Of a stretch of 24,244 nt of DNA, positions 5,987-13,954 are shown piece after piece; position 1 is the stretch's first letter; every line of letters begins with the position of its first letter. This DNA is from Bacillota bacterium. Its GTDB lineage: Bacteria; Bacillota; Clostridia; Oscillospirales; Ruminococcaceae. The DNA is taken from contig JAEWBS010000074.1 of assembly GCA_023391005.1 (NCBI GenBank), forward strand, positions 1 through 24,244, in the 5' to 3' direction. The position numbers and the translations under genes were made by a program. Under the pieces are notes generated by a model. It saw nothing but the letters and a program-made list of their open reading frames with translations. It ran no database searches and was not told where the DNA came from.

Positions 5987-6766
5987 ATGAAGATTTCTGT
6001 TGGATTATTTGGATTTGGAAAAACCGGTATGGTCGTTGCAGATGAACTGCTTAAGGACGGCGACTGTGACCTGCGGTGGGTTATGCGTAAATCTCACCGT
6101 CACGAGGGCGAATATGCCAGCCGTCATTTAGGATATGAGTTTGATCAGGGACTTATTTATTGTTTGGACAACGTCGATCTCGACCGCTTTTATGAAGAAA
6201 ACCGAGTTGATGTCATCATCGATTTTTCAGCGGCCAGTGCGGTAGACCAATATCAAGGCGCGGTCAAATATGGCACCCGCATTGTTTCCGCAATTTCAAA
6301 ATACGAAAGATCGGAGCTGGAACACCTCCGGGCGTTAAGCCAAGAATCCGCGGTTTTATACTCGCCGAATATCACGCTGGGCATTAATTTTTTAATTGAA
6401 GCCTCCAAAGTGCTTCAAAGAATTGTGCCCAACGCCGATATTGAGATTATCGAAGAGCACTTTAAGCAAAAAAAGGACGTCTCCGGCACGGCGATTAGAA
6501 TCGCCGACGATTTGGGTTTGGATAAGGAAAAACACCTTAATTCCATCCGCGTCGGCGGTATTATCGGCAAGCACGAGGTTGTGTTTGGCCTGCCCAATCA
6601 GACCATCCGCATTATTCACGAGTCGCTGAGTCGCTCCGCCTTCGGTCAGGGCGCCATCTACGCGGCCAAGTGGATTATGGGCAAGGGAAGCGGTCTGTAC
6701 AACATGGAGCAAGCTTTGGCCCTTTCACTGGGCAGAAACGGCTATTTACCGGCAGATGCCGATTAA
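5987..6766 (+). CDS. Divergent DapB-family (dihydrodipicolinate reductase-like) oxidoreductase
   Basis: A 259-residue protein with the two-domain layout of DapB. The N-terminal NAD(P)-binding fold has GLFGFGKTG (6-14) and VDVIIDFSAASA (about 74-85). The substrate domain has EEHFKQKKDVSGTA (156-169) and RVGGIIGKHEVVFG. The motif aligns with the DapB active site E-x-H-H-x-x-K-x-D-x-P-S-G-T-A. His158 and Lys162 match the catalytic His and Lys, but the second His is Phe159 and the residue before SGTA (normally Pro) is missing. Family length is normal. The start is clear, with AAGGAG 6 nt before ATG 5987. The gene is alone between the c-di-AMP riboswitch and a terminator. It could supply diaminopimelate for peptidoglycan, or be a paralogue with another substrate. 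I cannot tell whether a standard dapB lies elsewhere. Confidence 0.75.
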   Translation: MKISVGLFGFGKTGMVVADELLKDGDCDLRWVMRKSHRHEGEYASRHLGYEFDQGLIYCLDNVDLDRFYEENRVDVIIDFSAASAVDQYQGAVKYGTRIVSAISKYERSELEHLRALSQESAVLYSPNITLGINFLIEASKVLQRIVPNADIEIIEEHFKQKKDVSGTAIRIADDLGLDKEKHLNSIRVGGIIGKHEVVFGLPNQTIRIIHESLSRSAFGQGAIYAAKWIMGKGSGLYNMEQALALSLGRNGYLPADAD

Positions 6767-6793
6767 TATCTTGGGTTCCCACGCACTTATGAT

Positions 6794-6828
6794 GGGGCGG
6801 TGTCTTTTTAGACGCCGCCCCGTTTTTT
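6794..6828 (+). terminator. Rho-independent terminator after the dapB-like gene
   Basis: An 11-bp stem GGGGCGGTGTC (6794-6804) with GACGCCGCCCC (6811-6821), one G-T pair, a 6-nt loop TTTTTA and a following run of six T (6823-6828). Confidence 0.92.
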
Positions 6829-6837
6829 GTCGCGTAA

Positions 6838-6866
6838 TTGTGAATTTGCCAAAAACATGTTAAGAT
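6838..6866 (+). promoter_or_regulatory. Probable sigma-A promoter of the cadherin-like protein–sortase pair
   Basis: TTGTGA (6838-6843), a 17-nt spacer and TAAGAT (6861-6866) with an extended -10 TGT directly in front. The expected start near 6873 gives a leader of about 75 nt to ATG 6950. Confidence 0.5.
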
Positions 6867-6949
6867 AGAACAGAATGGGTCGATTAGGAATTTATGATAG
6901 GTATCGCGGCAGCCCAACGATGCGAAATATAATTTCAGGTGGTAACAAC

Positions 6950-9900
6950 ATGAGCAAAGCATCTGTTTTTAAACGAATAGTCTCCTCTGTTCTGGCAGCA
7001 GGCATGGCGATTGGCGGCATAACCGCCGGTGGTCTGGTGATGGCGGCCGACCAGTACTATATCCGCTTTTATGACCCGGTAACCAAGGTGACCACTACCA
7101 ACCAGACGCTGGTAGAGGGCAGCCCCATTACGATACAGGCTAAGCTGCCGGACAGCTACGACTTCTCGATGACGCCGTTTGCCGTGCGCAAAACCGTCAG
7201 CGGTGTCTCCACGCCCATTGCGGATATTTCAACTGTTTTTCAGATTGTCACCAATACCAACGGCAGCAACTACAGCTTGACGCCAAAGGAGCTCCCCACC
7301 GGGGAATCCTCGGCAGAATTCACCCTCGAGGCGCTGTACACCGCTAATATCATTGACGGCGCCGTCGCCATTTCCTCTCCGCCGCCCGATTCGCGAAATT
7401 TTGCAGTCAGTGCCGTGTCGGACGCCTCTATTCCGATTACGGCTGACAGTACGCTGCGCTTTAAGGTTAGCAAATCTCAGATTCCCGGCGACACGACCCT
7501 CTCGTTTGGTGAGGTAACCTCTGCGACCGGCTATTTCGGCGGGAAATATGACGGCGAGCCTGTTTCGGCCAACGCCATCACCACCGATAAGAGCGGACGA
7601 TATATCCCTGTGGTTATCTACCCTAAACCCACGAGCCCTGACCCCCGAACCTTGAAGTTCAAGATTTATCTAACCGGCATCCCGACCGATTATTTGTTTT
7701 TGGAGGACACGGAATTCCGCGTCTCCTTTACCCGCCAGACCATATCGCCGTTGATCACGAGTGTCATCACCCGCGAAAAGGCGGTGGATGATACCCGCGA
7801 CAGCGTGCTGCAAGGCCCGACCACAACCGGCGCGACCACAACCGGCGAGGCCTACATACAGTTGACGAGCGGCGAGACGCTGCAAAGCATTCAAAACAGC
7901 TTCATCGTCCTTTCGCAGGTACACCGCTACAACATCGACGTCAATCTCGAGTGGGAATGGAAGCCAGACAACCCGCTCTTTAAGGACGATTTACAGGTAC
8001 AGCGCACCAACGACCCTAAAAAGCAGGCTATCACCATTGTACAGCGACGGGAGCAGGATACCACCGGCAGCCTGCTGGTTACCGCTGTCTACAACTACAC
8101 CAGTAGCGACGGTGTAACCCACAGCGTTAGATCCACCCCGGCAGGCGCCATCCCCATCATGATCTACGGCACCGGCAAACCGCCCACCTTCACGCCATCC
8201 GAAAAATATACCGGCAGCCAAACCGGCCCTGATAAGGTCGATCCGCTGACCGCCTTTCCCCAGACGATGACCATGGATGTCTATGCCGGCAAGCCTGCCT
8301 ATGCCGCGGGCGGCAGCGCGCCAACCGACCCCTATAAGCTGACCGCCACCATGTTTTTTGGTGACGGGCGTGGCAAAGCTGCAAAGGCGGTCATCAAGCA
8401 GAACAGCAGCATAGGCGAGCTGGCGATATACATTGATGGATCGCCAATCGCCTACACCTACGGAACCGACATCTTAAATGTCGGCAACTATAAATCGCTT
8501 GAAATCGTGGCAAAAAAACCCGAGCAGGTCAATCTTCAGGTACTTTTTTATAACGCGAAAAATGAGCTGATGTCCAACTACACCGTTACGCAGAACTTTT
8601 ATATCAATAACACAACCCCCAGCGCCGACGGCACACTGTCGAGTCTGGGGCTAAAGGGCTTCCCGACCAGCGAAAAGCAGGCTATTTTCAATAAGGTCTA
8701 TCAAAACGAGATGATCCCCTTTGGCTTTGCGCCGGAGACCAACTCCTATCTCATTCGGCTGCCCAATGCCGTTCAGGAGGTCACGCTGACGCCCAGACTG
8801 ACGGTCGGCAGCGGCGCTTCCACCGACATCGCCTTTACGTCGCAGGCGTCGCCCGTTGCGTCGGGCTCAGCCTCGGAGAAGATTCCCCTCCAGCCCGAGA
8901 TTCCCGTCACAGTACGCATCACTATCACCGCGCAGGATGGCAGCACCAACGCCTATACGCTGACGCTGCTGCGCGAAGCGCCAAGCACCGACGCAACGCT
9001 CTCGGCGTTTGAGGCCTATAAAACAACCGACGCCAATACCAACCTCATCACCGGCTTTGCCCCAAATAAATTCACCTACGCCATTACCGTGCCCTACTCA
9101 ACGACCGAGCTCGACGTCCTCGCGGTACCCAACAGCCCTTGGGTCACGATGAACGGCAACAGCGCGATTACCTGGAGCGGGCCGGTCAAGGCCCTGTCGC
9201 TGGCCGAGCGCATTTTAAAGTACTTTACCAAGGAGCAGACCGGCCAGATCTTTACGCTCAACCGCCCGCAGGCGGTCAACGGCGTGTTTGCGCCCAGCGC
9301 TTTGACCACCATCACCGCTTCGGTAACGGCGGAGGACGGCTCTACCGTGTTGGTTTACACGCTCAACGTCACCTGTCTTGCGCCAAGCACCAACACCAAC
9401 CTGAAATCTCTTTCGGTGGCGGGGAAAACCGGTACCGTCTATCCGTTTGAATACGGCATTGCCTTCTCCCCAAGTCTTAAGGATTATCTGGTGCGCATTC
9501 CTTATTCGACCGATGCGCTGACGCTGACGGCGCAGGCCGAGGACGACGTCACCTCGCTGGCGCTGGCGCTCGATGCCGGGCCCTATAGCTACACCCGTAT
9601 CCCCAGTACTTATAACCCAAGTATCCCGACCGTTTTTACCATTAAAAATATGGCTCCGGTTCCCTTCTCGGGCGATAACGACCCCAACCTGACGCCTTTT
9701 ACGTTTGCCCTCGCCGTGACAGCCGAGAGCCAAAACGTCACCAACCCGCCCTATACCATCGAGCTGCAACGCAATGAACCCAGCGAGGATAACCGGCTCA
9801 AATCGCTTGGCGTCACCGATCAGGACGGCAAGGCCGTCGATAAATTCCCGTTTAATCCCGAGCAGCTCGAATATGCGTTCACCGTCCCTTATCTGACCGA

Positions 9901-11329
9901 AAAGCTGATTCTCACACCCGTGGCCAACGATGTGCTCAGCAGCGTCACCGTCGACGGCAGCGCCATTTCGGCCTCGCGCCCCAGCTACACCACCAAAACG
10001 CTGCCTACCGGCACGCAGCAGACCATCACAGTGGTGGTGACGGCTGAGAACTTTTCAACTAGAACCTACACCTTAAAGGTCACGCGCGAAAAGCCCGCCA
10101 CCGAGTCGCGCCTTTCGGCGTTGACGGTCGATGCGCTGCCGCTCAAGCCCAAGTTCAACCCCAACACCTTAAAGTATACGCTTACCATTCCCGAGGGGAC
10201 GTCGGGAATGACGGTGACACCGACCGCCGTCAGCCAATTTGCCACCATCACGGTCAACGGAATCGCGGTCAACAGCGGTACCGCCTCACAGAAGATTACC
10301 CCGACCGAGGCCACCTCAAAGGTTTATGTCGTGGTCACGGCGCAGGACGGCAAAACCCAGAGCACCTATATTCTCACCGTCACCGATGAGAACCTCATTG
10401 AAAAAAGCAGCAACGCCGACCTTTACAGCCTGACCTTTGCCACGGCTGCCATGTCGCCGCGCTTTAAGCCTGCGATTGAAGATTACGAGGTCTATGTCAA
10501 GGACGACGTTTATTCGGTCGACATCATCCCCAAGGCCGCCAACCGGTACGCCACCGTGACCGTCTATAACGGCAGCCGCGAGATCGGCGACTACGACGGC
10601 AACTATGCCGCCTCGCTGCTGGAGGATGAGACCGAATTCACCGTTAAGGTTGTCTCACAGGACAAGACCGTCACTAAGGAGTATGTCGCAACGGTCTTCC
10701 GCGGGGACGAGGACAAGCAAGGCATCTATAAGCCCATCACGGTCGAGGACGTTAATTTTGAGGAAGAGGACCCGATTCGCATCGATATCACAAAATATCC
10801 GATCGTCACAGCTGAAGTTTTCAACAAGCTCAAGACCGACTATCCGCAAAAGAGCATCCTTTTTGAGGGCAACGATTATACGCTGAGCATTAAGGGGTCG
10901 GACATGAAATCGCTGATTCCCAACACCGAGAAGTATGATCTGTCGATTACCTTTACCCCGCCCGACGAAGAGGATATTTGGGAGACCATCACCGACCTCG
11001 ACTCGGACAACGATCGGCTTGACCCGGTCTATATCCACTTTAACCACCACGGCAGCCTGCCCGCGCCGATGAAGTTTACGATCAGCCTCGGCTCGGCGTA
11101 CCGCAACCGCATGCTTTATTGGAACTACTATAATCAAGAGCGCGACCGCATAGACTACTATGGATATGTCGTCAGTAACGCCAAGGGCACCTTCTCGCTG
11201 CCCATCACCCATATGAGCACCTATATCGTCACCGAAAAGAAGATTGTCGATGCCGAAAACAAGGTGGGCGCGCTCAACGGCTATTATACCGAGGGTAAAC
11301 TAAACCCCAATACCGGCAGTGAGGTGTAG
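6950..11329 (+). CDS. Large secreted protein with tandem cadherin-like beta-sandwich repeats and a C-terminal NPNTG motif
   Basis: A 1459-residue exported protein. ATG 6950 is chosen because AGGTGG stands 6-7 nt before it and the protein then opens with a signal peptide: basic start KASVFKR, hydrophobic core, likely cleavage near VMA-ADQ (about 32). Residues about 35-555 hold unrecognised beta-rich domains. About six cadherin-like beta-sandwich units (PF12733 type) start near 560, 678, 813, 944, 1050 and 1153. Each opens with a variant of LSSL/LKSL and closes with VTAEDGST...YTLxVxR. The C-terminal domain (about 1262-1440) ends in ITHMSTYIVTEKK. The last residues are LNPNTGSEV, a sortase-like NPxTG motif at 1452-1456, but with no hydrophobic segment or basic tail after it. 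The class B sortase gene begins 4 nt downstream, so this is its likely partner. Role probably surface adhesion or cell-wall structure; this is inferred. Confidence 0.85.
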   Translation: MSKASVFKRIVSSVLAAGMAIGGITAGGLVMAADQYYIRFYDPVTKVTTTNQTLVEGSPITIQAKLPDSYDFSMTPFAVRKTVSGVSTPIADISTVFQIVTNTNGSNYSLTPKELPTGESSAEFTLEALYTANIIDGAVAISSPPPDSRNFAVSAVSDASIPITADSTLRFKVSKSQIPGDTTLSFGEVTSATGYFGGKYDGEPVSANAITTDKSGRYIPVVIYPKPTSPDPRTLKFKIYLTGIPTDYLFLEDTEFRVSFTRQTISPLITSVITREKAVDDTRDSVLQGPTTTGATTTGEAYIQLTSGETLQSIQNSFIVLSQVHRYNIDVNLEWEWKPDNPLFKDDLQVQRTNDPKKQAITIVQRREQDTTGSLLVTAVYNYTSSDGVTHSVRSTPAGAIPIMIYGTGKPPTFTPSEKYTGSQTGPDKVDPLTAFPQTMTMDVYAGKPAYAAGGSAPTDPYKLTATMFFGDGRGKAAKAVIKQNSSIGELAIYIDGSPIAYTYGTDILNVGNYKSLEIVAKKPEQVNLQVLFYNAKNELMSNYTVTQNFYINNTTPSADGTLSSLGLKGFPTSEKQAIFNKVYQNEMIPFGFAPETNSYLIRLPNAVQEVTLTPRLTVGSGASTDIAFTSQASPVASGSASEKIPLQPEIPVTVRITITAQDGSTNAYTLTLLREAPSTDATLSAFEAYKTTDANTNLITGFAPNKFTYAITVPYSTTELDVLAVPNSPWVTMNGNSAITWSGPVKALSLAERILKYFTKEQTGQIFTLNRPQAVNGVFAPSALTTITASVTAEDGSTVLVYTLNVTCLAPSTNTNLKSLSVAGKTGTVYPFEYGIAFSPSLKDYLVRIPYSTDALTLTAQAEDDVTSLALALDAGPYSYTRIPSTYNPSIPTVFTIKNMAPVPFSGDNDPNLTPFTFALAVTAESQNVTNPPYTIELQRNEPSEDNRLKSLGVTDQDGKAVDKFPFNPEQLEYAFTVPYLTEKLILTPVANDVLSSVTVDGSAISASRPSYTTKTLPTGTQQTITVVVTAENFSTRTYTLKVTREKPATESRLSALTVDALPLKPKFNPNTLKYTLTIPEGTSGMTVTPTAVSQFATITVNGIAVNSGTASQKITPTEATSKVYVVVTAQDGKTQSTYILTVTDENLIEKSSNADLYSLTFATAAMSPRFKPAIEDYEVYVKDDVYSVDIIPKAANRYATVTVYNGSREIGDYDGNYAASLLEDETEFTVKVVSQDKTVTKEYVATVFRGDEDKQGIYKPITVEDVNFEEEDPIRIDITKYPIVTAEVFNKLKTDYPQKSILFEGNDYTLSIKGSDMKSLIPNTEKYDLSITFTPPDEEDIWETITDLDSDNDRLDPVYIHFNHHGSLPAPMKFTISLGSAYRNRMLYWNYYNQERDRIDYYGYVVSNAKGTFSLPITHMSTYIVTEKKIVDAENKVGALNGYYTEGKLNPNTGSEV

Positions 11330-11333
11330 CGCC

Positions 11334-12161
11334 ATGAAGATTCTGCTTTCTATTCTGGCCGCGGCGCTTGTGTTTGTCGCCGGCTTCGGCGGATATTACG
11401 CCTACCGGCGGGCCACCCAAGCTGCGCTGAACCTTCCGACGCAGGAGGACGCCTCGTCAAAAGGCGCCCCCTCAAGCGGTAAAAGCAGCATTACGATGGG
11501 ATCGATACAAAAGCCGGGCAGCACCTTTGCGGTGCCGGACGCGCTTGCCACCGCCATCAAAATTAACCGCGACACGGTCGCCTGGCTCGAGGTGCCGGGT
11601 GCCGAGGTTAGCGACAGCGTGCTGCAATATCTTGATAACCTCTATTACGAGCGGCGGGACGAGCGCAAAAATCACAATGTATACGGCTGTTATTTTATGG
11701 ACTATGAGTGCCCGGTCTCAACCCGGGAGATGCTGGCCCCCAACACCGTCATCTACGGCCATAGCGCACCAAACGACGACCCCGACGGCAAGCGCTTTTC
11801 AAAGCTGTTCCGCTACACCGACCCCAAGGTGGCCGCCGCCAACCCGTGCATCACGCTGACCACCGAGGACGAGCGCATGCTGTGGCAGATTTTTGCGGTT
11901 TTTTACACCGATACCCGCTTTGACTATATTCAGGTGCACATCTCGGGCGACCGGATGAAAGAGATTGCCGACCGCGCCAAATCCCTTTCGATTTATGACT
12001 ACGGTATCGACATCACGCCTGAGGACAAGATTCTAACCCTTTCGACCTGCTCCGATCGCGACGGCAGTGACGGCACCCACCGCTTTGTCATTATGGCGCG
12101 CTTGATGCCTGAGGCGGCACTCGAGCTTGAGCAAGCCGATTTTGTCGAAAAATCAAAATAG
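11334..12161 (+). CDS. Class B sortase
   Basis: A 275-residue membrane-anchored transpeptidase. An N-terminal signal anchor (KILLSILAAALVFVAGFGGYY, about residues 2-22) is followed by a basic YRRATQ and a Ser-rich linker. The catalytic domain shows the class B pattern: WLEVPGAEVSDSVLQ, VIYGH with His143, TLSTC with Cys239 and HRFVIMARL with Arg250, the catalytic triad. ATG 11334 is preferred over GTG 11319 because GAGGTG (11321-11326) sits 7 nt upstream. The gene starts 4 nt after the repeat protein and is surely co-transcribed with it. Clostridial SrtB enzymes accept (N/S/P)PxTG-like signals, so NPNTG at the end of the neighbour fits. It would join surface proteins to peptidoglycan. No terminator was seen between it and flgB. 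Confidence 0.92.
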   Translation: MKILLSILAAALVFVAGFGGYYAYRRATQAALNLPTQEDASSKGAPSSGKSSITMGSIQKPGSTFAVPDALATAIKINRDTVAWLEVPGAEVSDSVLQYLDNLYYERRDERKNHNVYGCYFMDYECPVSTREMLAPNTVIYGHSAPNDDPDGKRFSKLFRYTDPKVAAANPCITLTTEDERMLWQIFAVFYTDTRFDYIQVHISGDRMKEIADRAKSLSIYDYGIDITPEDKILTLSTCSDRDGSDGTHRFVIMARLMPEAALELEQADFVEKSK

Positions 12162-12164
12162 CAG

Positions 12165-12193
12165 TTGCATTCTGCCGCGACTGCTTATATACT
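12165..12193 (+). promoter_or_regulatory. Sigma-A promoter of flgB-flgC
   Basis: TTGCAT (12165-12170), a 17-nt spacer and TATACT (12188-12193), starting directly after the sortase stop. The expected start near 12200 gives a leader of about 40 nt to flgB. No sigma-D (TAAA…GCCGATAT) promoter was seen here. Confidence 0.65.
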
Positions 12194-12241
12194 AGGACTA
12201 ATACCATAATAAGACAAAAATCAGCATAGGAGGTGTAGGGG

Positions 12242-12601
12242 TTGATACTTGACAGACTGGTCAATCAAACCATGGAAAGCGGCATGGACGCTCTTTGGAT
12301 GAAGATGCGCGCACATACCGACAATATCGCCAACTACAGCACCCCGGACTATAAAGCAAAAAAGGTCGATTTTCACGAGGTCTTTGAATCACTTTCAAAG
12401 AACCAATCGGGAAAAATGGTGTTGCGCGCCACCGTTTCGACTGATGACGATACCGAGGCCCGTATAGACGGCAACAACGTCAATATGGAATATGAGCAGC
12501 TTGAGCTTTGGAAGGCGCAGGCGCAATATGCCGCGCTGACCCAAAAGATGAACAGTGATTATTCAAATTTGCGTACCGTTATTAACACTTTGAGCAAATA
12601 A
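12242..12601 (+). CDS. flgB: Flagellar proximal rod protein FlgB
   Basis: A 119-residue rod protein, first gene of the flagellar cluster. FlgB, FlgC and FliE form the inner rod joining the MS ring to the distal rod. The conserved N-terminal signature of rod/hook proteins is visible as HTDNIANYSTPDYKAKKVDF (about residues 28-47), and the C-terminal half is the helical segment that closes the rod domain. The start codon is TTG at 12242, supported by a full AGGAGGTG (12228-12235) 6 nt upstream. The next in-frame ATG would remove conserved residues. It sits 34 nt before flgC. The promoter at 12165-12193 should drive it, but read-through from the sortase gene is possible because no terminator lies between. 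Confidence 0.95.
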   Translation: MILDRLVNQTMESGMDALWMKMRAHTDNIANYSTPDYKAKKVDFHEVFESLSKNQSGKMVLRATVSTDDDTEARIDGNNVNMEYEQLELWKAQAQYAALTQKMNSDYSNLRTVINTLSK

Positions 12602-12635
12602 TCGGCTTTAAGTCCGGCCGGAAAGGATTGACCTT

Positions 12636-13070
12636 ATGTCCTCTTTTTTAAGTTCACTGAACATCGCCGGTTCGGCTCTGACCGCGGAGCGTTTTCGCAT
12701 GGATATTGTGTCGCAGAATTTGGCGAACATCGACACCACCATGACCGAGGAAGGAACCCCCTACCGCCGCAAGCAGGTTGTCTTTGAAGAACGGCCGCTA
12801 AATTTTAAAGCCGCGCTGAAAAACGAGCGCCATAAACTGGGCGGAGGCGTCAAGGTAACGCAGGTGATCGAAAGCCAAGAAGATTTCATACCGGTTTACG
12901 ATCCTGAGCATCCGCACGCCGATGAGAATGGCTATGTGATGAAGCCTAACGTTGACCGCGCCGAAGAAACCATCGATCTGATGGCCGCATCGACCGCCTA
13001 CAACGCCAATCTCACCGCGCTCAACATTGTTAAAGCCATGACTATGAAAGCCCTTGAACTTGGTAAATAG
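12636..13070 (+). CDS. flgC: Flagellar proximal rod protein FlgC
   Basis: A 144-residue rod protein. It has the N-terminal motif DIVSQNLANIDTTMTEEGTPYRRKQVVF (split here as SQNLANIDTT and GTPYRRKQVVF) and the FlgC-type middle GYVMKPNVDRAEETIDLMAA, ending with the helical TAYNANLTALNIVKAM. Length is usual for the family. The site GGAAAGGA lies ahead of ATG 12636. Unusually, a strong terminator follows the stop within a few bases, so flgB-flgC form a separate two-gene unit instead of running into fliE. Secreted by the flagellar type III export apparatus and built into the rod between FlgB and FlgF/FlgG. Confidence 0.96.
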   Translation: MSSFLSSLNIAGSALTAERFRMDIVSQNLANIDTTMTEEGTPYRRKQVVFEERPLNFKAALKNERHKLGGGVKVTQVIESQEDFIPVYDPEHPHADENGYVMKPNVDRAEETIDLMAASTAYNANLTALNIVKAMTMKALELGK

Positions 13071-13073
13071 CGC

Positions 13074-13116
13074 AAAACCCTCTCACAGCCAACCGGCCTG
13101 TGGGAGGGTTTTGAAT
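13074..13116 (+). terminator. Rho-independent terminator between flgC and fliE
   Basis: A 15-bp stem (13074-13088 with 13098-13112, one T-G pair, 9-nt loop) starting 3 nt after the flgC stop and ending in TTTT. The 5' arm begins AAAA, so it could also act on leftward transcription. It separates flgBC from the remaining flagellar operon. Confidence 0.85.
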
Positions 13117-13290
13117 TTCGCTTTGCCAATCAAGGCCTTTATGTTTTATACAATTTCGTGACCCTTTAAACGCTCAAAAATATAACTTCGCTTTAAATGT
13201 AAATTATTATCATTTTTCTTAAAAACGGTTATAATTCGTCCCAAATTGATAAATTTGTTAAAAATCAGTGACCATTTTGTATAAATCCCC

Positions 13291-13320
13291 TTGACGTTCT
13301 GGTTATAAACCGAGTATAAT
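13291..13320 (+). promoter_or_regulatory. Sigma-A promoter 1 of the fliE operon
   Basis: TTGACG (13291-13296), an 18-nt spacer and a perfect TATAAT (13315-13320). The start near 13327 gives a leader of about 255 nt to fliE. Confidence 0.7.
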
Positions 13321-13438
13321 AAGCTTATGTATCTGGGTTTTATTTTGTCATTTTTTATTTAATGCAGTTACATTTGCTCCAATTTTGTCAAATGTTGCAT
13401 TTTAAAATATTGGGATTTTCTGTAATTTTATAGATCTC

Positions 13439-13468
13439 TTGACAGAATAACCGCTTTTTTACTACAAT
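13439..13468 (+). promoter_or_regulatory. Sigma-A promoter 2 of the fliE operon
   Basis: TTGACA (13439-13444), an 18-nt spacer and TACAAT (13463-13468). The start near 13475 gives a leader of about 107 nt to fliE. It lies 148 bp downstream of promoter 1. Confidence 0.7.
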
Positions 13469-13581
13469 TATTTGGATATGCCTGCCGGGCATTGTCCCGA
13501 CTCCTCATTAGAAGCGTTGCTGTTCGCGCTGCGGCAGCCGCTATGGAAGATATCTATGCCAAGAAAGGTTTGGTGGTCACA

Positions 13582-13884
13582 ATGTTCATTGTCCCCATCG
13601 GCGAACTACAGCCCCTTATTCCTGTTACAGAAAGCAACAAGCCCGCCGGGCAGGCCAGTCCGGGGAGCAGCTTTGAGCGTGTTCTTAAAAACGCCATACA
13701 AAACCTAGACGATCTCCAGAGCACTGCGGACAAGGATGCAATTGACCTTGCGCTTGGCCGCACCGACGACCTACATAGCGTTCAGATCAACACCATGAAG
13801 GCCACCGCCGCGCTTGAGCTGACTGCGGGCATCACCTCTAAGGTTCTTTCTGCCTATCAGCAAATTATCAATATGCAGCTTTAG
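13582..13884 (+). CDS. fliE: Flagellar hook-basal body junction protein FliE
   Basis: A 100-residue protein that links the FliF MS ring to the rod. FliE features are visible: SSFERVLKNAIQNLDDLQ, the central LGRTDDLHSVQINTMKA and the C-terminal ITSKVLSAYQQIINMQL (family: KxxxAYxEImxMxV). I start at ATG 13582 because GGTGG (13572-13576) sits 5 nt before it and the length then matches the family. Longer options (ATG 13543, TTG 13492) lack a binding site and would read into the leader. It is the first gene of the long unit that begins at the promoters in the upstream AT-rich region, and fliF follows after 70 nt. Confidence 0.88.
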   Translation: MFIVPIGELQPLIPVTESNKPAGQASPGSSFERVLKNAIQNLDDLQSTADKDAIDLALGRTDDLHSVQINTMKATAALELTAGITSKVLSAYQQIINMQL

Positions 13885-13954
13885 GCGCTGACGGCAATCT
13901 GGCGCTTTGTTTGTGCGCGGTTTTTCAAATATCTTATAAGATGCTGGAGATAAA

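Larger units (their letters stand above)
13117..13581. other. AT-rich promoter region between flgC and fliE
   Basis: About 460 nt without a supported gene, far more AT-rich than the genes on either side. It holds two good sigma-A promoters (separate entries), AT tracts upstream that could act as UP elements, and a small inverted repeat CAAATT-GATA-AATTTG (13242-13257) about 35 bp before the first -35. From about 13475 to 13581 the base composition rises and there is a transcribed leader. I see no c-di-GMP (GEMM) riboswitch and no sigma-D promoter. Confidence 0.6.

Noticed and set aside
6875..6949. Earlier start for the cadherin-like protein
   Set aside because: The 25 extra residues would precede a typical signal peptide and have no binding site. 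They would also start almost at the predicted transcription start.
8620..10710. DNA-level tandem repeat in the cadherin-like gene
   Set aside because: The domains repeat at the protein level but the nucleotide sequences are diverged. No direct DNA repeat was seen by eye.
12162..13581. c-di-GMP (GEMM) riboswitch upstream of the flagellar genes
   Set aside because: Looked for because clostridial flagellar operons often have one. Neither the flgB leader nor the flgC-fliE gap contains the conserved core or a GC-rich two-helix fold.
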